Of a DNA stretch of 64,000 bases, positions 36,189 through 46,234 are shown piece after piece (within the stretch, counting starts at the first letter, position 1; every line of letters starts with the position of its first letter). The position numbers and the translations under genes were made by a program. Location of the stretch: positions 1,116,001 to 1,180,000 of the forward strand of contig NZ_CP059059.1 in assembly GCF_014217855.1 (NCBI RefSeq). The letters are read 5' to 3'. Below the pieces are notes generated by a model that saw only the letters and a program-made list of their open reading frames with translations, searched no databases and was not told the origin of the DNA. This DNA comes from Synechococcus sp. HK01-R. Its GTDB lineage: Bacteria; Cyanobacteriota; Cyanobacteriia; PCC-6307; Cyanobiaceae.

Positions 36189-37993
36189 CTCAGGCTGGCG
36201 CCCGGATAGCCCCGTGGGGTGACCATCGTTCCGGCTTTCGCATAGGTGGTGCTGTTCCCGATCAGCACCACCGTGAGCATGTCGACATCACAGGGATTCA
36301 GCGCTTCCAGCGTGGTGTGTTGGATCGTCTCGTCAGCCCTGCCCAGCTGCCTGGCCAAGACCACAGGGGTGCTGCCCTCTCGTTCGGTTCTCAACAGCTC
36401 GATGGCTCGCGCCAGCTGCCAATCGCGCCCCTTGGAGCGGGGGTTGTAGAGCGCCACGACGAAATCGCCTGCCGCCGCTCCCTCCAGGCGCCGTTCGATC
36501 ACTGCCCAGGGGGTGAGCCGGTCGCTCAGGCTGATGGTGCAGAAGTCGTGCATGAGCGGAGCGCCCGCCCGAGCCGCTGCCAGCTGCAGGGCTGAGATTC
36601 CTGGATGCACTTGAAAACTGGGCCGATGGCCTTCGGGTTGTTGCAACCAGAGCTCGAGGGCCAGGCCTGCCATGCCGTAGATGCCGCTCTCGCCTGATGA
36701 GATCAAGGCCACCTTCACCCCCTGCTGTGCCAGGTCGAGGGCCTCGGCGCAGCGCTCCCATTCGCGGGTGAGCTGGCCGTCAAGGCGGGCCTGGTCGCTC
36801 CGGCGCAGGGGCTCGAGCAGATCGAGGTACAGCCCGTAGCCCACCCAGACGGCACAGCGTGCCAGGGCGCGACGGGCATCAGCGGTGAGCAGGCTCAGGT
36901 CTCCGGGGCCGCTGCCAATCAGATGCAATTCCCCCCGTTGAGGTGCATAGGGCTGTCCGCCAAGGGCGATCGCCACCGTGGCCGCTCCCCGTTCCTCCGG
37001 GCCAAGCGGCTTCTCAATGCTTTTCGCTCGGACCAGGCGCCCTTCGGCTCCAGCCGCCAGGAGGGCGGCGGCTTCCGCCACCGATGGGGTCCCCATTTCT
37101 GCTTCTACAACGGGGGATGGGGTGGGGACTTCAACAGCAGCCAAGGCTTCTGGCTCGAAAAGCTGGAGAGGCCACCCTTGTTCCGCAGTGATCTGGAGCA
37201 GGGCTGGTTCATCCCCCTTGCGCGTGATGGTGCTCAGCCCTGCCACCGCCTCGGGGGCGAGTCCTGCCTGGCGCAAGGCCCGGTCGATCGCGCGAAGCAC
37301 AAGGCTTGGGCTGGTGTTGCGCTCACAGCCGATCCCCAGCCAGAGACAGGCCGGATGCCAGCGACAGCCATCAGCAGGGCAGGCCTCCGCGGTGACTGTG
37401 AGATCGGCATACGCTTCGTCTTCCGCTTTACAACAGTGATCTGCCGCTCCTGGCAGTTGACGCCACAGTTGGCTGCCGACCGATTGGCGGATGGTGCTGG
37501 TCTCGCCCCCGGCTTGGCGGATCATGAGGTCATGCCAGGCCCCCGTGGGACCTCCCCGCCGCCAGCCCCAGGCTTCCCCGAAGGCATCAAGGGCCAGGCG
37601 TCCCTGGCTGGCAGCATCGCCGGTGAGCACTGCCTCACCTCCTAGTTCTGCCGCCAATTCGCGGGCTTGCTGTTCAGCGCCTGCGATGTGGCTTCCCAGC
37701 AGGGGGATGACAACGCGTCCGTGGGCATCGAGCACCAGCACAGCTGGATCCTGATCTTTATGGGTCAGCAGGGGTGCCACCAAGCGAGTGACGGCTCCCA
37801 ACGCGCCGATCACGATCAGGGTGCTGCTGCGCGCCCAGTGTTCGTTCAGGAGGTCTGCGGCACGACCAATCTGGAGATCGGCAGGTTGCTCCTCAAGCCC
37901 TGAGGCCGCTTGAACGGTCAGGGCAAGGGTGTCGACGTAACCGCCTTGCTTGAGGCGTTGCAGCAATGGCCAGGCGCTGGCGGAAAGCCCCAT
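36185..37993 (-). CDS. cobJ: CbiG-CobJ fusion: cobalt-precorrin-5A hydrolase and precorrin-3B C17-methyltransferase
   Basis: The 602-residue protein fuses two corrin-ring steps. Residues about 50-330 are CbiG-like (IGALGAVTRLVAPLL, LWLGIGCERNTSPSLVLRAI). Residues about 355-602 are a CobJ/CbiH TP-methylase (LHLIGSGPGDLSLLTADA, GESGIYGMAGLALE, QVHPGISALQLAAARAGAPL split by length, DFVVALYNPRS). Such fusions are known in cyanobacteria, whose product is pseudocobalamin. Confidence 0.93.
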   Translation of the reverse strand: MGLSASAWPLLQRLKQGGYVDTLALTVQAASGLEEQPADLQIGRAADLLNEHWARSSTLIVIGALGAVTRLVAPLLTHKDQDPAVLVLDAHGRVVIPLLGSHIAGAEQQARELAAELGGEAVLTGDAASQGRLALDAFGEAWGWRRGGPTGAWHDLMIRQAGGETSTIRQSVGSQLWRQLPGAADHCCKAEDEAYADLTVTAEACPADGCRWHPACLWLGIGCERNTSPSLVLRAIDRALRQAGLAPEAVAGLSTITRKGDEPALLQITAEQGWPLQLFEPEALAAVEVPTPSPVVEAEMGTPSVAEAAALLAAGAEGRLVRAKSIEKPLGPEERGAATVAIALGGQPYAPQRGELHLIGSGPGDLSLLTADARRALARCAVWVGYGLYLDLLEPLRRSDQARLDGQLTREWERCAEALDLAQQGVKVALISSGESGIYGMAGLALELWLQQPEGHRPSFQVHPGISALQLAAARAGAPLMHDFCTISLSDRLTPWAVIERRLEGAAAGDFVVALYNPRSKGRDWQLARAIELLRTEREGSTPVVLARQLGRADETIQHTTLEALNPCDVDMLTVVLIGNSTTYAKAGTMVTPRGYPGASLS

Positions 37994-38056
37994 GGCCAGA
38001 GAGTGGGGAGCGTTAGAGGCGGGCGTTGCGGCGTTCAGAACGTCAGGCTCAAAGGA

Positions 38057-39433
38057 TCAGCGCTGGGTGCCATCGGCGTTCAACAGCTCCCGAGCTGATC
38101 CTCCCAGGCTGGTGGTGGGGGCGAGCGGCGGCGGCTCGGCCCGGGGGATCAGACGGGTTGCAGGTTGCTCCTTAGAAGGCTGTTCTCCAGGAGGTTGTTG
38201 TGGGGAAGCCTTTGGAGAAGAAGGCTGTTCTTCCCCAGGATCTGTCCCGTCGGGTTGGGCAGCACGTGCGTCTTCGGCCGGTGCGTTTTGCGCGGGTGGT
38301 TCTGCTGTGGATGCGTTCTCCGTTGGCCCGTTCCCTGTTGCCGCTTTCGCAGGGCTTGCTGCTTGTGGAGCAACCGCTGGGGCGTTCGGCGTCTGCTCTG
38401 ATGATGGGGCGACGATTGGATCGGCCTCAGGCTCTGCAATGGCGGCTGGTTTGGGGGCTGGCTCCTGTTCGGGACGTGCCTGGCCCAGGAGTCGCGCCAG
38501 CTGCTGACCACTCAGGTTGGATTGCATCCAAACGGGCCTTTTGCCTCGGCTGTTGGTCACGACCCGCAGTTGATTGTTAAAGACGGGAGTGATCGGCTCG
38601 CCCAGGCTGTCGAGCAGTTCCATCTGCACCTCCTGGTTCCCGCTGCCCTGGCCACGAATCCAGAGAGCCTCCTGGCGATCCATGAGGAAGCTGTCGCCGT
38701 TGAGGGTGAGTCGCAGACGCCAGCGCGCATCCCCTGCGCGCAGGTTCTGGAGCGGTGCATTCCAGATGAGCCAGTCGAGCAGCAGCGGCTCGCCTGCGCT
38801 GAGTTCTGATGGGCTGACGAGCTCCAGCCAGGGGGCGTTTTGCTCCGGTTGGGTGCCTTCGAGAGCCTGGGCTTGATGGAGCCGCCAGTTCAGGCTGGCG
38901 CCAGGGGTCTTCACCGCTTCCCCCCACGGATACGCGGCGTAGGCACTGAGCCTGTGACTGCCAGGGCTGAGGGCTGGCAGCTGAGCCTGCAGATGCCCGT
39001 TGCTCAGTTGGCTGAAGCGCTGAGGCGGTGACCCATCGATTTGCAGAGCGATGTGGGCACCGAGGCCGAGCTCTGGATCCGAGGCTGCAGGCCAGTCCTC
39101 CACCCTGAGCTTCAGGGTCCAGGTCTCTCCATTGAGCACGCTGTCGTTGCTAGGCCCTTCAAGGCTCAGGCGAGGCTGGTGGCTCGCAAGCTCTCGCCGC
39201 AGCTGCTGGACGGCCCCTGGTGCGGCGACCTCCTGTAGTCGGCCTGAGGGACCGGCTGCGGGCAGCGTCACTGGCTCGCGATCAGTCGTCCCCCGTGACC
39301 AAGGCAGGCTGAGGGCCTGTGCCGGGGCTGGGACCTCTAGAAGGATCAGCACAGAGATCAGGCCCGCCATCAGGCCTGTCATCAGGCCCGTCATCAGGAC
39401 AGTGATCAGGCGGCGCAGAGCCGAGTCCCCCAT
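38057..39433 (-). CDS. Secreted proline-rich protein of unknown function
   Basis: 458 residues from ATG 39433. An N-terminal hydrophobic segment built of five four-residue repeats (about 7-29) ends at a likely signal cleavage near APAQA. A beta-rich middle (about 80-300) has Ig-like phrases such as LNGETWTLKLRVEDW and SPGSHRLSAYAAYPWGEAV. The last 150 residues are Pro/Ala/Gln/Glu-rich and look disordered. I recognise no family. It lies between cobJ and psaA, divergent from psaA. Confidence 0.7.
   Translation of the reverse strand: MGDSALRRLITVLMTGLMTGLMAGLISVLILLEVPAPAQALSLPWSRGTTDREPVTLPAAGPSGRLQEVAAPGAVQQLRRELASHQPRLSLEGPSNDSVLNGETWTLKLRVEDWPAASDPELGLGAHIALQIDGSPPQRFSQLSNGHLQAQLPALSPGSHRLSAYAAYPWGEAVKTPGASLNWRLHQAQALEGTQPEQNAPWLELVSPSELSAGEPLLLDWLIWNAPLQNLRAGDARWRLRLTLNGDSFLMDRQEALWIRGQGSGNQEVQMELLDSLGEPITPVFNNQLRVVTNSRGKRPVWMQSNLSGQQLARLLGQARPEQEPAPKPAAIAEPEADPIVAPSSEQTPNAPAVAPQAASPAKAATGNGPTENASTAEPPAQNAPAEDARAAQPDGTDPGEEQPSSPKASPQQPPGEQPSKEQPATRLIPRAEPPPLAPTTSLGGSARELLNADGTQR
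39350..39409 (-). repeat. Five 12-bp tandem repeats within the signal-peptide helix
   Basis: Five imperfect copies of a CTGATGACGGGC-like unit run on the minus strand and encode LITV-LMTG-LMTG-LMAG-LISV, the hydrophobic core of the secreted protein at 38057-39433. Because the unit is a multiple of three, copy-number change would keep the frame. Confidence 0.8.
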
Positions 39434-39849
39434 GGACGGTGCGGCGGATAGAAGGCATTCTGGTCGGAAGGCGCACAGGTGCCCAGTCGCCAGGGTTTGT
39501 GTTAGCGGCTGGGAAATGTTTTTCCGAATTGATAAAACAAGCGCGATCAATCTTCTCGGATTTGCTGTTAATCAGTCTTCCGCAGACCCCGTGCCACGAC
39601 TGGTGCGCTGAGGGATTGAACCTTTGTAACTCCCGTGCCGAGTGGCGGATCTCCGCCTCTATGCTTCCGCCAGCGGTCCCCTCTTTGGGGCCCAATGCTC
39701 CAGTGAGAGTCAGGGGTTTCCGCCTCTGAAAACCACTGGCGCCCGGGTGTGGTGAAGCCTTGCTGCGCTGCATCCGGGGCCCCGATGAACCTCCGGTTTG
39801 TCGGAGGGGTGGCCCTCCACCTCGACCCCGTCCCTCGAGGAACGACTCG
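39434..39849 (+). promoter_or_regulatory. psaA: 416-bp psaA upstream region
   Basis: This divergent interval holds no gene I can support. GAGGA (39837-39841) lies 8 bp before the psaA ATG as a ribosome site. A stem GAGGG-GTGG-CCCTC lies near 39799-39813. A perfect 8-base HLR1 half-site GTTACAAA is read on the minus strand at 39623-39630, with no clear second half. A TATGCT near 39659 could be a -10 box but I see no good -35. Confidence 0.4.
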
Positions 39850-42153
39850 ATGACCATCAGCCCACCAGAGCGTGGGAGCACCGCGAAGAGCCAGGTCGAA
39901 AAGGTCGACAATCCAGCGACCTTTGAACTGTTCGGCAAGCCCGGACATTTCGACCGTGCCCTCGCGAAAGGTCCCAAAACCACCACCTGGGTTTGGAACC
40001 TCCACGCCAACGCTCACGATTTCGACAGCCACACGAGTGACCTTGAGGAGGTCTCTCGGAAGATCTTCAGTGCTCACTTCGGCCACTTGGCCGTGATCTT
40101 CATCTGGCTGAGCGGCGCTTTCTTCCATGGCGCTCGCTTCTCCAACTTCTCCGGCTGGCTTGCCGATCCCACCCACGTGAAGCCCAGTGCTCAGGTGGTG
40201 TGGCCGGTGTTCGGCCAGGAGATCCTCAATGGCGATATGGGTGCCGGTTTCCAAGGCATTCAGATCACCTCCGGTCTCTTCCACGTCTGGCGTGCCTGGG
40301 GCATCACCAACGAGACGCAGCTGATGGCCCTGGCCATTGGCGCCCTGGTGATGGCCGGCTTGATGCTGAACGCCGGCGTTTTCCACTACCACAAGGCAGC
40401 TCCAAAGCTGGAGTGGTTCCAGAACGTTGAGTCCATGCTCAACCACCACCTGGCCGGTCTTCTCGGCCTGGGGTCACTGTCCTGGACCGGACACCTTCTG
40501 CACGTGTCTCTGCCCACCACCAAGTTGATGGATGCCATCGACGCCGGCCAGCCGCTGGTGCTCAACGGCAAGACCATCGCTTCCGTGGCTGACATTCCCC
40601 TGCCCCACGAGTTCTTCAACCAGGATCTGCTTGCGCAGCTCTATCCCGGATTCAGCGCCGGCATCGGTGCCTTCTTCCGTGGTGACTGGGCCGCCTACAG
40701 CGATTTCCTGACCTTCAAGGGTGGCGTGAACCCCGTCACCGGCAGCATGTGGATGAGCGACATCGCCCATCACCACCTGGCCATCGCGGTGCTGTTCATC
40801 GTGGCCGGTCACATGTACCGCACCAACTGGGGCATCGGTCACTCCATCAAGGAGATCCTCGAGGGTCAGAAGGGTGACCCCCTGCTGTTCCCCGCCTCCA
40901 AGGGCCATGACGGCCTGTTTGAGTTCATGACCACCAGCTGGCATGCACAGCTGGCCGTGAACCTCGCCCTTCTGGGCTCCCTGAGCATCATCGTTGCTCA
41001 GCACATGTACGCGATGCCTCCCTATCCGTACATGGCGATCGATTACCCCACCCAGATCGGTCTGTTCACCCATCACATGTGGATCGGTGGCTTCCTGATC
41101 GTCGGTGCCGCCGCTCACGGCGCGATCGCGATGATCCGCGACTACGACCCCGCCAAGCATGTCGATAACGTGCTCGACCGGGTGCTCAAGGCTCGCGATG
41201 CCCTGATCAGTCACCTGAACTGGGTCTGCATCTGGCTGGGCTTCCACAGCTTCGGCCTTTACATCCACAACGACACCATGCGTGCCCTGGGCCGTCCCCA
41301 GGACATGTTCAGCGACTCTGCGATTCAGCTGAAGCCCGTCTTCGCGCAATGGATCCAAGGCCTCCACGCCGCCGCTGCTGGTAGCACTGCTCCCAACGCT
41401 CTTTCCAGCGTGAGTGAAGTGTTCAACGGCACTGTCGTGGCTGTGGGCGGCAAGGTCGCCGCTGCCCCGATTCCTCTGGGCACCGCCGATTTCATGGTGC
41501 ACCACATCCATGCCTTCACGATTCACGTGACGGTGTTGATCCTGCTCAAGGGTGTTCTCTACGCCCGCAGCTCCCGTCTCGTGCCCGATAAGGCCAACCT
41601 GGGCTTCCGCTTCCCCTGCGATGGCCCCGGTCGTGGTGGCACCTGTCAGGTGTCCGCCTGGGACCACGTGTTCCTGGGTCTGTTCTGGATGTACAACTCC
41701 CTGTCCATCGTGATCTTCCACTTCTCCTGGAAGATGCAGAGCGATGTGTGGGGCACGGTGAATGCTGACGGTTCCGTCCAGCACATCACCAACGGCAACT
41801 TTGCCAACAGCGCCATCACCATCAACGGCTGGTTGCGTGACTTCCTGTGGGCTCAGGCCGCACAGGTGATCAACAGCTACGGCTCCAACACCAGTGCCTA
41901 CGGCCTGATGTTCCTTGGTGCTCACTTCGTCTGGGCCTTCAGCCTGATGTTCCTGTTCAGCGGCCGCGGCTACTGGCAGGAGCTGATTGAGTCCATCGTC
42001 TGGGCTCACAACAAGCTGAAGGTGGCTCCCGCCATCCAGCCCCGTGCGCTGTCCATCACCCAGGGCCGTGCCGTGGGTGTTGCCCACTACCTCCTGGGCG
42101 GCATTGCGACCACCTGGGCCTTCTTCCACGCCCACATCCTTGTGGTCGGCTGA
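39850..42153 (+). CDS. psaA: Photosystem I P700 apoprotein A1
   Basis: PsaA is half of the PSI heterodimer core in the thylakoid and binds P700, A0, A1 and one side of the FX cluster. It has 767 residues and eleven helices. FX ligands are in [12 protein letters not shown]. The His-rich antenna helices are clear ([19 protein letters not shown]). ATG 39850 ([10 protein letters not shown]) is right because of the ribosome site and family length; the frame upstream is not conserved. psaB follows after 21 bp. Confidence 0.99.
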   Translation: MTISPPERGSTAKSQVEKVDNPATFELFGKPGHFDRALAKGPKTTTWVWNLHANAHDFDSHTSDLEEVSRKIFSAHFGHLAVIFIWLSGAFFHGARFSNFSGWLADPTHVKPSAQVVWPVFGQEILNGDMGAGFQGIQITSGLFHVWRAWGITNETQLMALAIGALVMAGLMLNAGVFHYHKAAPKLEWFQNVESMLNHHLAGLLGLGSLSWTGHLLHVSLPTTKLMDAIDAGQPLVLNGKTIASVADIPLPHEFFNQDLLAQLYPGFSAGIGAFFRGDWAAYSDFLTFKGGVNPVTGSMWMSDIAHHHLAIAVLFIVAGHMYRTNWGIGHSIKEILEGQKGDPLLFPASKGHDGLFEFMTTSWHAQLAVNLALLGSLSIIVAQHMYAMPPYPYMAIDYPTQIGLFTHHMWIGGFLIVGAAAHGAIAMIRDYDPAKHVDNVLDRVLKARDALISHLNWVCIWLGFHSFGLYIHNDTMRALGRPQDMFSDSAIQLKPVFAQWIQGLHAAAAGSTAPNALSSVSEVFNGTVVAVGGKVAAAPIPLGTADFMVHHIHAFTIHVTVLILLKGVLYARSSRLVPDKANLGFRFPCDGPGRGGTCQVSAWDHVFLGLFWMYNSLSIVIFHFSWKMQSDVWGTVNADGSVQHITNGNFANSAITINGWLRDFLWAQAAQVINSYGSNTSAYGLMFLGAHFVWAFSLMFLFSGRGYWQELIESIVWAHNKLKVAPAIQPRALSITQGRAVGVAHYLLGGIATTWAFFHAHILVVG

Positions 42154-42174
42154 TCTCCACCTGTCTTTTCCCTA

Positions 42175-44385
42175 ATGGCAACGAAATTTCCTTCGTTCAG
42201 CCAGGGTCTGGCACAGGACCCGACAACCCGTCGTATTTGGTACGGCATCGCCACGGCTCACGACTTCGAGAGCCATGACGGAATGACGGAGGAGAAGCTT
42301 TATCAAAAGCTCTTCTCCACCCATTTCGGTCACCTGGCGATCATCGGCCTCTGGGTTTCGGGCAACCTGTTCCACATCGCCTGGCAGGGCAACTTCGAGC
42401 AGTGGGTCGCCGACCCCCTGCACGTGCGCCCCATCGCTCACGCAATCTGGGATCCCCACTTCGGTCAGGGCGCGATTGACGCCTTCACCCAGGCGGGTGC
42501 TTCCTCCCCGGTGAACATCGCCTACTCAGGCCTTTATCACTGGTTCTACACAATCGGCATGAAGACCAATGCCGAGCTGTATCAGGGTTCCATCTTCATG
42601 ATGATCCTGTCGTCTTGGGCCCTCTTCGCCGGCTGGCTGCACCTGCAGCCCAAGTTCCGTCCCTCCCTGGCTTGGTTCAAGAACGCTGAATCACGCCTCA
42701 ACCACCACCTGGCCGTTCTCTTCGGCTTCAGTTCGATCGCTTGGACCGGTCACCTGGTTCACGTTGCGATCCCTGAATCCCGCGGTCAGCACGTTGGTTG
42801 GGACAACTTCCTCAACGTGATGCCTCACCCCGCCGGTCTGGGACCTTTCTTCACCGGCAACTGGGGGGTGTACGCCCAGAACCCCGACTCCATGGGTCAG
42901 GTGTTCGGCACCGCTGAAGGCTCAGGCACCGCGATCCTGACCTTCCTGGGTGGTTTCCACCCTCAGACGGAAGCCCTCTGGCTCACCGACATTGCGCATC
43001 ACCACCTGGCCATCGGCGTTCTGTTCGTGATCGCCGGTCACATGTACCGGACCAACTTCGGTATTGGCCACTCCATCCGCGAGATCCTCGAAGCCCACAA
43101 CCCCCCCAAGGGCACCCCTGGTGACCTGGGCGCTGGCCACAAGGGTCTTTACGACACCATCAACAACAGCCTGCACTTCCAGCTCGGCCTCGCTCTGGCT
43201 TCCCTCGGCGTGGTCACCAGCCTGGTGGCGCAGCACATGTACTCGATGCCCTCGTATGCCTTCATCGCGAAGGACTACACGACTCAGGCAGCCCTGTACA
43301 CCCACCACCAGTACATCGCCATCTTCCTGATGTGCGGTGCCTTCGCCCACGGTGCGATCTTCTTCATCCGTGACTACGACCCCGAAGCCAACAAGGACAA
43401 CGTCCTGGCCCGGATGCTCGAGCACAAGGAAGCGATCATCAGCCACCTGAGCTGGGTCTCCCTGTTCCTCGGTTTCCATACCCTCGGCCTCTACGTCCAC
43501 AACGACGTGGTCGTGGCTTTCGGTACTCCTGAGAAGCAGATCCTGGTGGAGCCCGTCTTCGCTCAGTTCGTCCAGGCCGCTTCCGGCAAGGCGATCTATG
43601 GCTTCGACGTGCTGCTCTCCAACGCTGGCGGTGTGGCTGCCAACGCCAACGCTGCCTACATGGGCGGTTGGATGGATGCCATCAATAACGGTGGAAACGA
43701 CCTGTTCCTTCCCATCGGCCCTGGTGACTTCCTGGTCCACCACGCCATCGCTCTTGGACTCCACACCACCACCCTGATCCTTGTGAAGGGTGCGCTGGAC
43801 GCCCGTGGTTCCAAGCTGATGCCTGACAAGAAGGACTTCGGCTACTCCTTCCCCTGCGACGGCCCCGGCCGTGGCGGTACCTGCGACATCTCGGCCTGGG
43901 ACGCCTTCTATCTGGCCGTCTTCTGGGCTCTGAACACCGTGGGTTGGCTCACCTTCTACTGGCACTGGAAGCACCTCGCCATCTGGCAGGGCAACGTGGC
44001 TCAGTTCAACGAGTCCAGCACCTATCTGATGGGTTGGTTCCGCGATTACCTGTGGCTCAACAGCTCGCAGCTGATCAACGGCTACAACCCCTTCGGCAGC
44101 AACAACCTCGCCGTCTGGTCCTGGATGTTCCTGTTCGGCCACCTGGTGTGGGCGACAGGCTTCATGTTCCTGATCTCCTGGCGTGGTTACTGGCAGGAGC
44201 TGATTGAGACCATCGTCTGGGCTCATCAGCGCACGCCTCTGGCCAACTTGGTTGGCTGGCGCGACAAGCCTGTGGCTCTGTCAATCGTTCAGGCCCGTGT
44301 GGTGGGTCTCGCCCACTTCACGATCGGCTACATCCTCACGTATGCCGCCTTCCTGATCGCCTCCACATCCGGCAAGTTCGGCTGA
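42175..44385 (+). CDS. psaB: Photosystem I P700 apoprotein A2
   Basis: PsaB pairs with PsaA. It has 736 residues, opening [20 protein letters not shown], with the FX motif [13 protein letters not shown] and Leu/His-rich helices through the C-terminal [18 protein letters not shown]. It is co-transcribed with psaA and followed by a strong terminator at 44430-44459. Confidence 0.99.
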   Translation: MATKFPSFSQGLAQDPTTRRIWYGIATAHDFESHDGMTEEKLYQKLFSTHFGHLAIIGLWVSGNLFHIAWQGNFEQWVADPLHVRPIAHAIWDPHFGQGAIDAFTQAGASSPVNIAYSGLYHWFYTIGMKTNAELYQGSIFMMILSSWALFAGWLHLQPKFRPSLAWFKNAESRLNHHLAVLFGFSSIAWTGHLVHVAIPESRGQHVGWDNFLNVMPHPAGLGPFFTGNWGVYAQNPDSMGQVFGTAEGSGTAILTFLGGFHPQTEALWLTDIAHHHLAIGVLFVIAGHMYRTNFGIGHSIREILEAHNPPKGTPGDLGAGHKGLYDTINNSLHFQLGLALASLGVVTSLVAQHMYSMPSYAFIAKDYTTQAALYTHHQYIAIFLMCGAFAHGAIFFIRDYDPEANKDNVLARMLEHKEAIISHLSWVSLFLGFHTLGLYVHNDVVVAFGTPEKQILVEPVFAQFVQAASGKAIYGFDVLLSNAGGVAANANAAYMGGWMDAINNGGNDLFLPIGPGDFLVHHAIALGLHTTTLILVKGALDARGSKLMPDKKDFGYSFPCDGPGRGGTCDISAWDAFYLAVFWALNTVGWLTFYWHWKHLAIWQGNVAQFNESSTYLMGWFRDYLWLNSSQLINGYNPFGSNNLAVWSWMFLFGHLVWATGFMFLISWRGYWQELIETIVWAHQRTPLANLVGWRDKPVALSIVQARVVGLAHFTIGYILTYAAFLIASTSGKFG

Positions 44386-44429
44386 TTGCTCAGCTGAATC
44401 CATCTGGATTCCCCAAGAGTCGTTCCTCG

Positions 44430-44459
44430 ACCCCGTCCGGTTCACCGGGCGGGGTTTTT
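44430..44459 (+). terminator. Intrinsic terminator of psaAB
   Basis: An 11-bp stem with one G-T pair (44430-44440 with 44445-44455, loop TTCA) runs straight into a TTTTT tract. It lies 45 bp after the psaB stop. Confidence 0.93.
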
Positions 44460-44554
44460 ACTTGGGATCCAAAGTTGACGGGGCCTTGTGTGGTCGACAG
44501 TTGCAGCGCTCTCATCGCTGAAGGCTTAGCGTCACGATCCTTTCGATCTCATCG

Positions 44555-45310
44555 ATGACGAGTCAGTGGGAGAACTTTCTGCGCAATCTTGGTGAGTGGC
44601 ATGGCACCTTTGCGTCACTTGATTCTTAGCAGCGAGAGTTGTCTCGTACCAGTTCGATTCTCACCTTGGAGCAGGGAGATGATGAGCGTTTGGTGCGCTT
44701 TGGGTTGCAGCGCTGGGAGGACCCGGCGCTGTCCGGCTCGGCGGCTGATCGCGGCGCACCCACTAGCTCCATGCAGCAGGACTATCGAACACTGGGGCGT
44801 CAGGTTGTCTTCTTCCCTTCAGGCACATTCTGCAAGGGGTCCCAGCAGCTTGCTCCTGGGACTGCTTTTGGAGGCGAATTCGGTTTTATCGACGCCAACC
44901 GGCGTCATCGCCTGGTGATTCTTTTTCGTGAGTCCGGAATATTTGAGCGATCTGTTCTGATTCGGGAGTTTCGAGCCGGTACTGATGTGCCTGAGCGCCC
45001 ATCCCTTTCGCCTGAGCAGCTGACTGGTGAATGGCATGGCGAGGAGCTGACGATCACGGCGGACTGGCCTGAACCATCGCTGGCCTCTGTGCAGTTGTGC
45101 CTTGGAGTTCAGGATCTTGCTGGAGTCCGTTGGCTGCCCGATGGCGGTGCTTTTCGCGTGCCTGAGCAAGTCAGCCATCGCGCTTCTTTTTGCGTGGAAG
45201 CCTTGTGGATGCAGGCTGATGGACAGCTTGAGCAGTTGATCCGTCGCTATGACAGCTCTGGTGCCTGGCAGTCAGTCACCCAGCGGCGTCTCCGTCGCCA
45301 GACCCCCTGA
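44555..45310 (+). pseudogene. DUF3598 family gene with an in-frame amber codon
   Basis: From ATG 44555 the first 24 codons give MTSQWENFLRNLGEWHG and TFASLDS, the usual DUF3598 opening. Codon 25 (44627-44629) is TAG. The same frame continues at once with QRELSRTSSILTLEQGDDE and stays open to TGA 45310. No frame change is needed, so one base would restore a 251-residue protein. Translation could restart at TTG 44639 (223 residues), dropping the conserved start. Sequencing error cannot be excluded. Function of DUF3598 is unclear; the fold is thought lipocalin-like. The 3' end overlaps the cupin gene by 39 bp. Confidence 0.75.
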
Positions 45311-46234
45311 GCTGCTGAACAGGATGTCGAGAGTGCGCAGATAGGTGTGCAGGCCGGCATCTTGAATGGGAAGTACATAGGCATCGGCTCCTGATTCGTT
45401 GTGGTGCGAATGCCAGTAGCCGGGCGGTGTCACAAAGGAGGCGCCTTCAAGCCAATCCTCCCGATGGGGATTGAGAATCCTGCCATCACGATCCAGCTGC
45501 GTGCCGATCAGGGTGTAACAGCCTGGTTGGCAGGCCACGGCGAAATCAAGCGCAATGGATTGGTGGCGGTGTGGCTTCTGCTCCTGTCCCGCCGGCAGGA
45601 TCCCCAGCATGGCCCAGAGTGTGTGGCTCACCGTGCGCGTCTGAGGGAAGGCGCTGTTGCCCAGGAGCACGCTCACCCGATTGGCCTTGGCACCGGAGGG
45701 ACTTTCGGCGATTTCAGCTAGATGACGCTGACTGTCGCGGTGGCTGTAGAAGGTTGGTTTAAACCGGCTTTCGCTTGGTGTGACTCCGAGATGACGCAAC
45801 AGTGGTGCGTCGTGAACCCAGTAGATGGCAGCCTTGTGGGCGCAGGTGTGGATGGCGTCTCCGCCGGCCGGCAGCACAAGGATGTCGCCTTTGCTCCAGG
45901 CGAAGCGTTCACCACAGGCCGCGGTTTCTCCCTCGCCCTCGGCCACGAAGAACAACTGGCTGGTCGCTACGGCGGCGGTTCGCAACTCGCCTTGATCCAG
46001 GCGGATGAAGTTGGCACACAGAGACGGACCTGTGGCGGGGCCTGCGCAGCCCAGCTCCTCACTCAAATCCAGCGGCAGCAACGCGCTACCAGGCTCCTGG
46101 AAGAAGGCAGGTGAGAAGGATCGATAGGGCACCAACGCTGTCAGGCCACTGCGAATCGGGTTGGCGGCTTCGCCATAGGAAAAGAATTGCGCCTGCTTCG
46201 AGGAGGTGCGCTGGGTCGATGCACTGCTGACCAT
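45272..46234 (-). CDS. Bicupin, gentisate 1,2-dioxygenase-like protein
   Basis: The 320-residue protein has two cupin-like domains. The first has FAWSKGDILVLPAGG and AIYWVHDAPLL; the second has PHRHQSIALDFAV, with His ligands, and a closing FVTPPGYWHSHHNES. The layout resembles gentisate/1-hydroxy-2-naphthoate dioxygenases, but picocyanobacteria lack obvious pathways for these, so substrate is open. ATG 46234 (MVSSAS) is chosen over a longer frame. Confidence 0.7.
   Translation of the reverse strand: MVSSASTQRTSSKQAQFFSYGEAANPIRSGLTALVPYRSFSPAFFQEPGSALLPLDLSEELGCAGPATGPSLCANFIRLDQGELRTAAVATSQLFFVAEGEGETAACGERFAWSKGDILVLPAGGDAIHTCAHKAAIYWVHDAPLLRHLGVTPSESRFKPTFYSHRDSQRHLAEIAESPSGAKANRVSVLLGNSAFPQTRTVSHTLWAMLGILPAGQEQKPHRHQSIALDFAVACQPGCYTLIGTQLDRDGRILNPHREDWLEGASFVTPPGYWHSHHNESGADAYVLPIQDAGLHTYLRTLDILFSSSGGLATETPLGD

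Noticed and set aside
39350-39409. A CRISPR-like or regulatory repeat array
   Set aside because: The 12-bp units have no spacers and are in-frame codons of a signal helix.
40474-42135. A 553-codon open frame antisense to psaA
   Set aside because: It mirrors psaA codon bias in GC-rich DNA, its translation is His/Gly/Val/Asp-rich without domains, and psaA is certain.
42922-44226. A 434-codon frame antisense to psaB
   Set aside because: Same shadow effect as for psaA.
44639-45310. An intact DUF3598 gene starting at TTG 44639
   Set aside because: The family's conserved opening is encoded in the same frame just upstream of the TAG, so the short version is more likely a remnant or restart.
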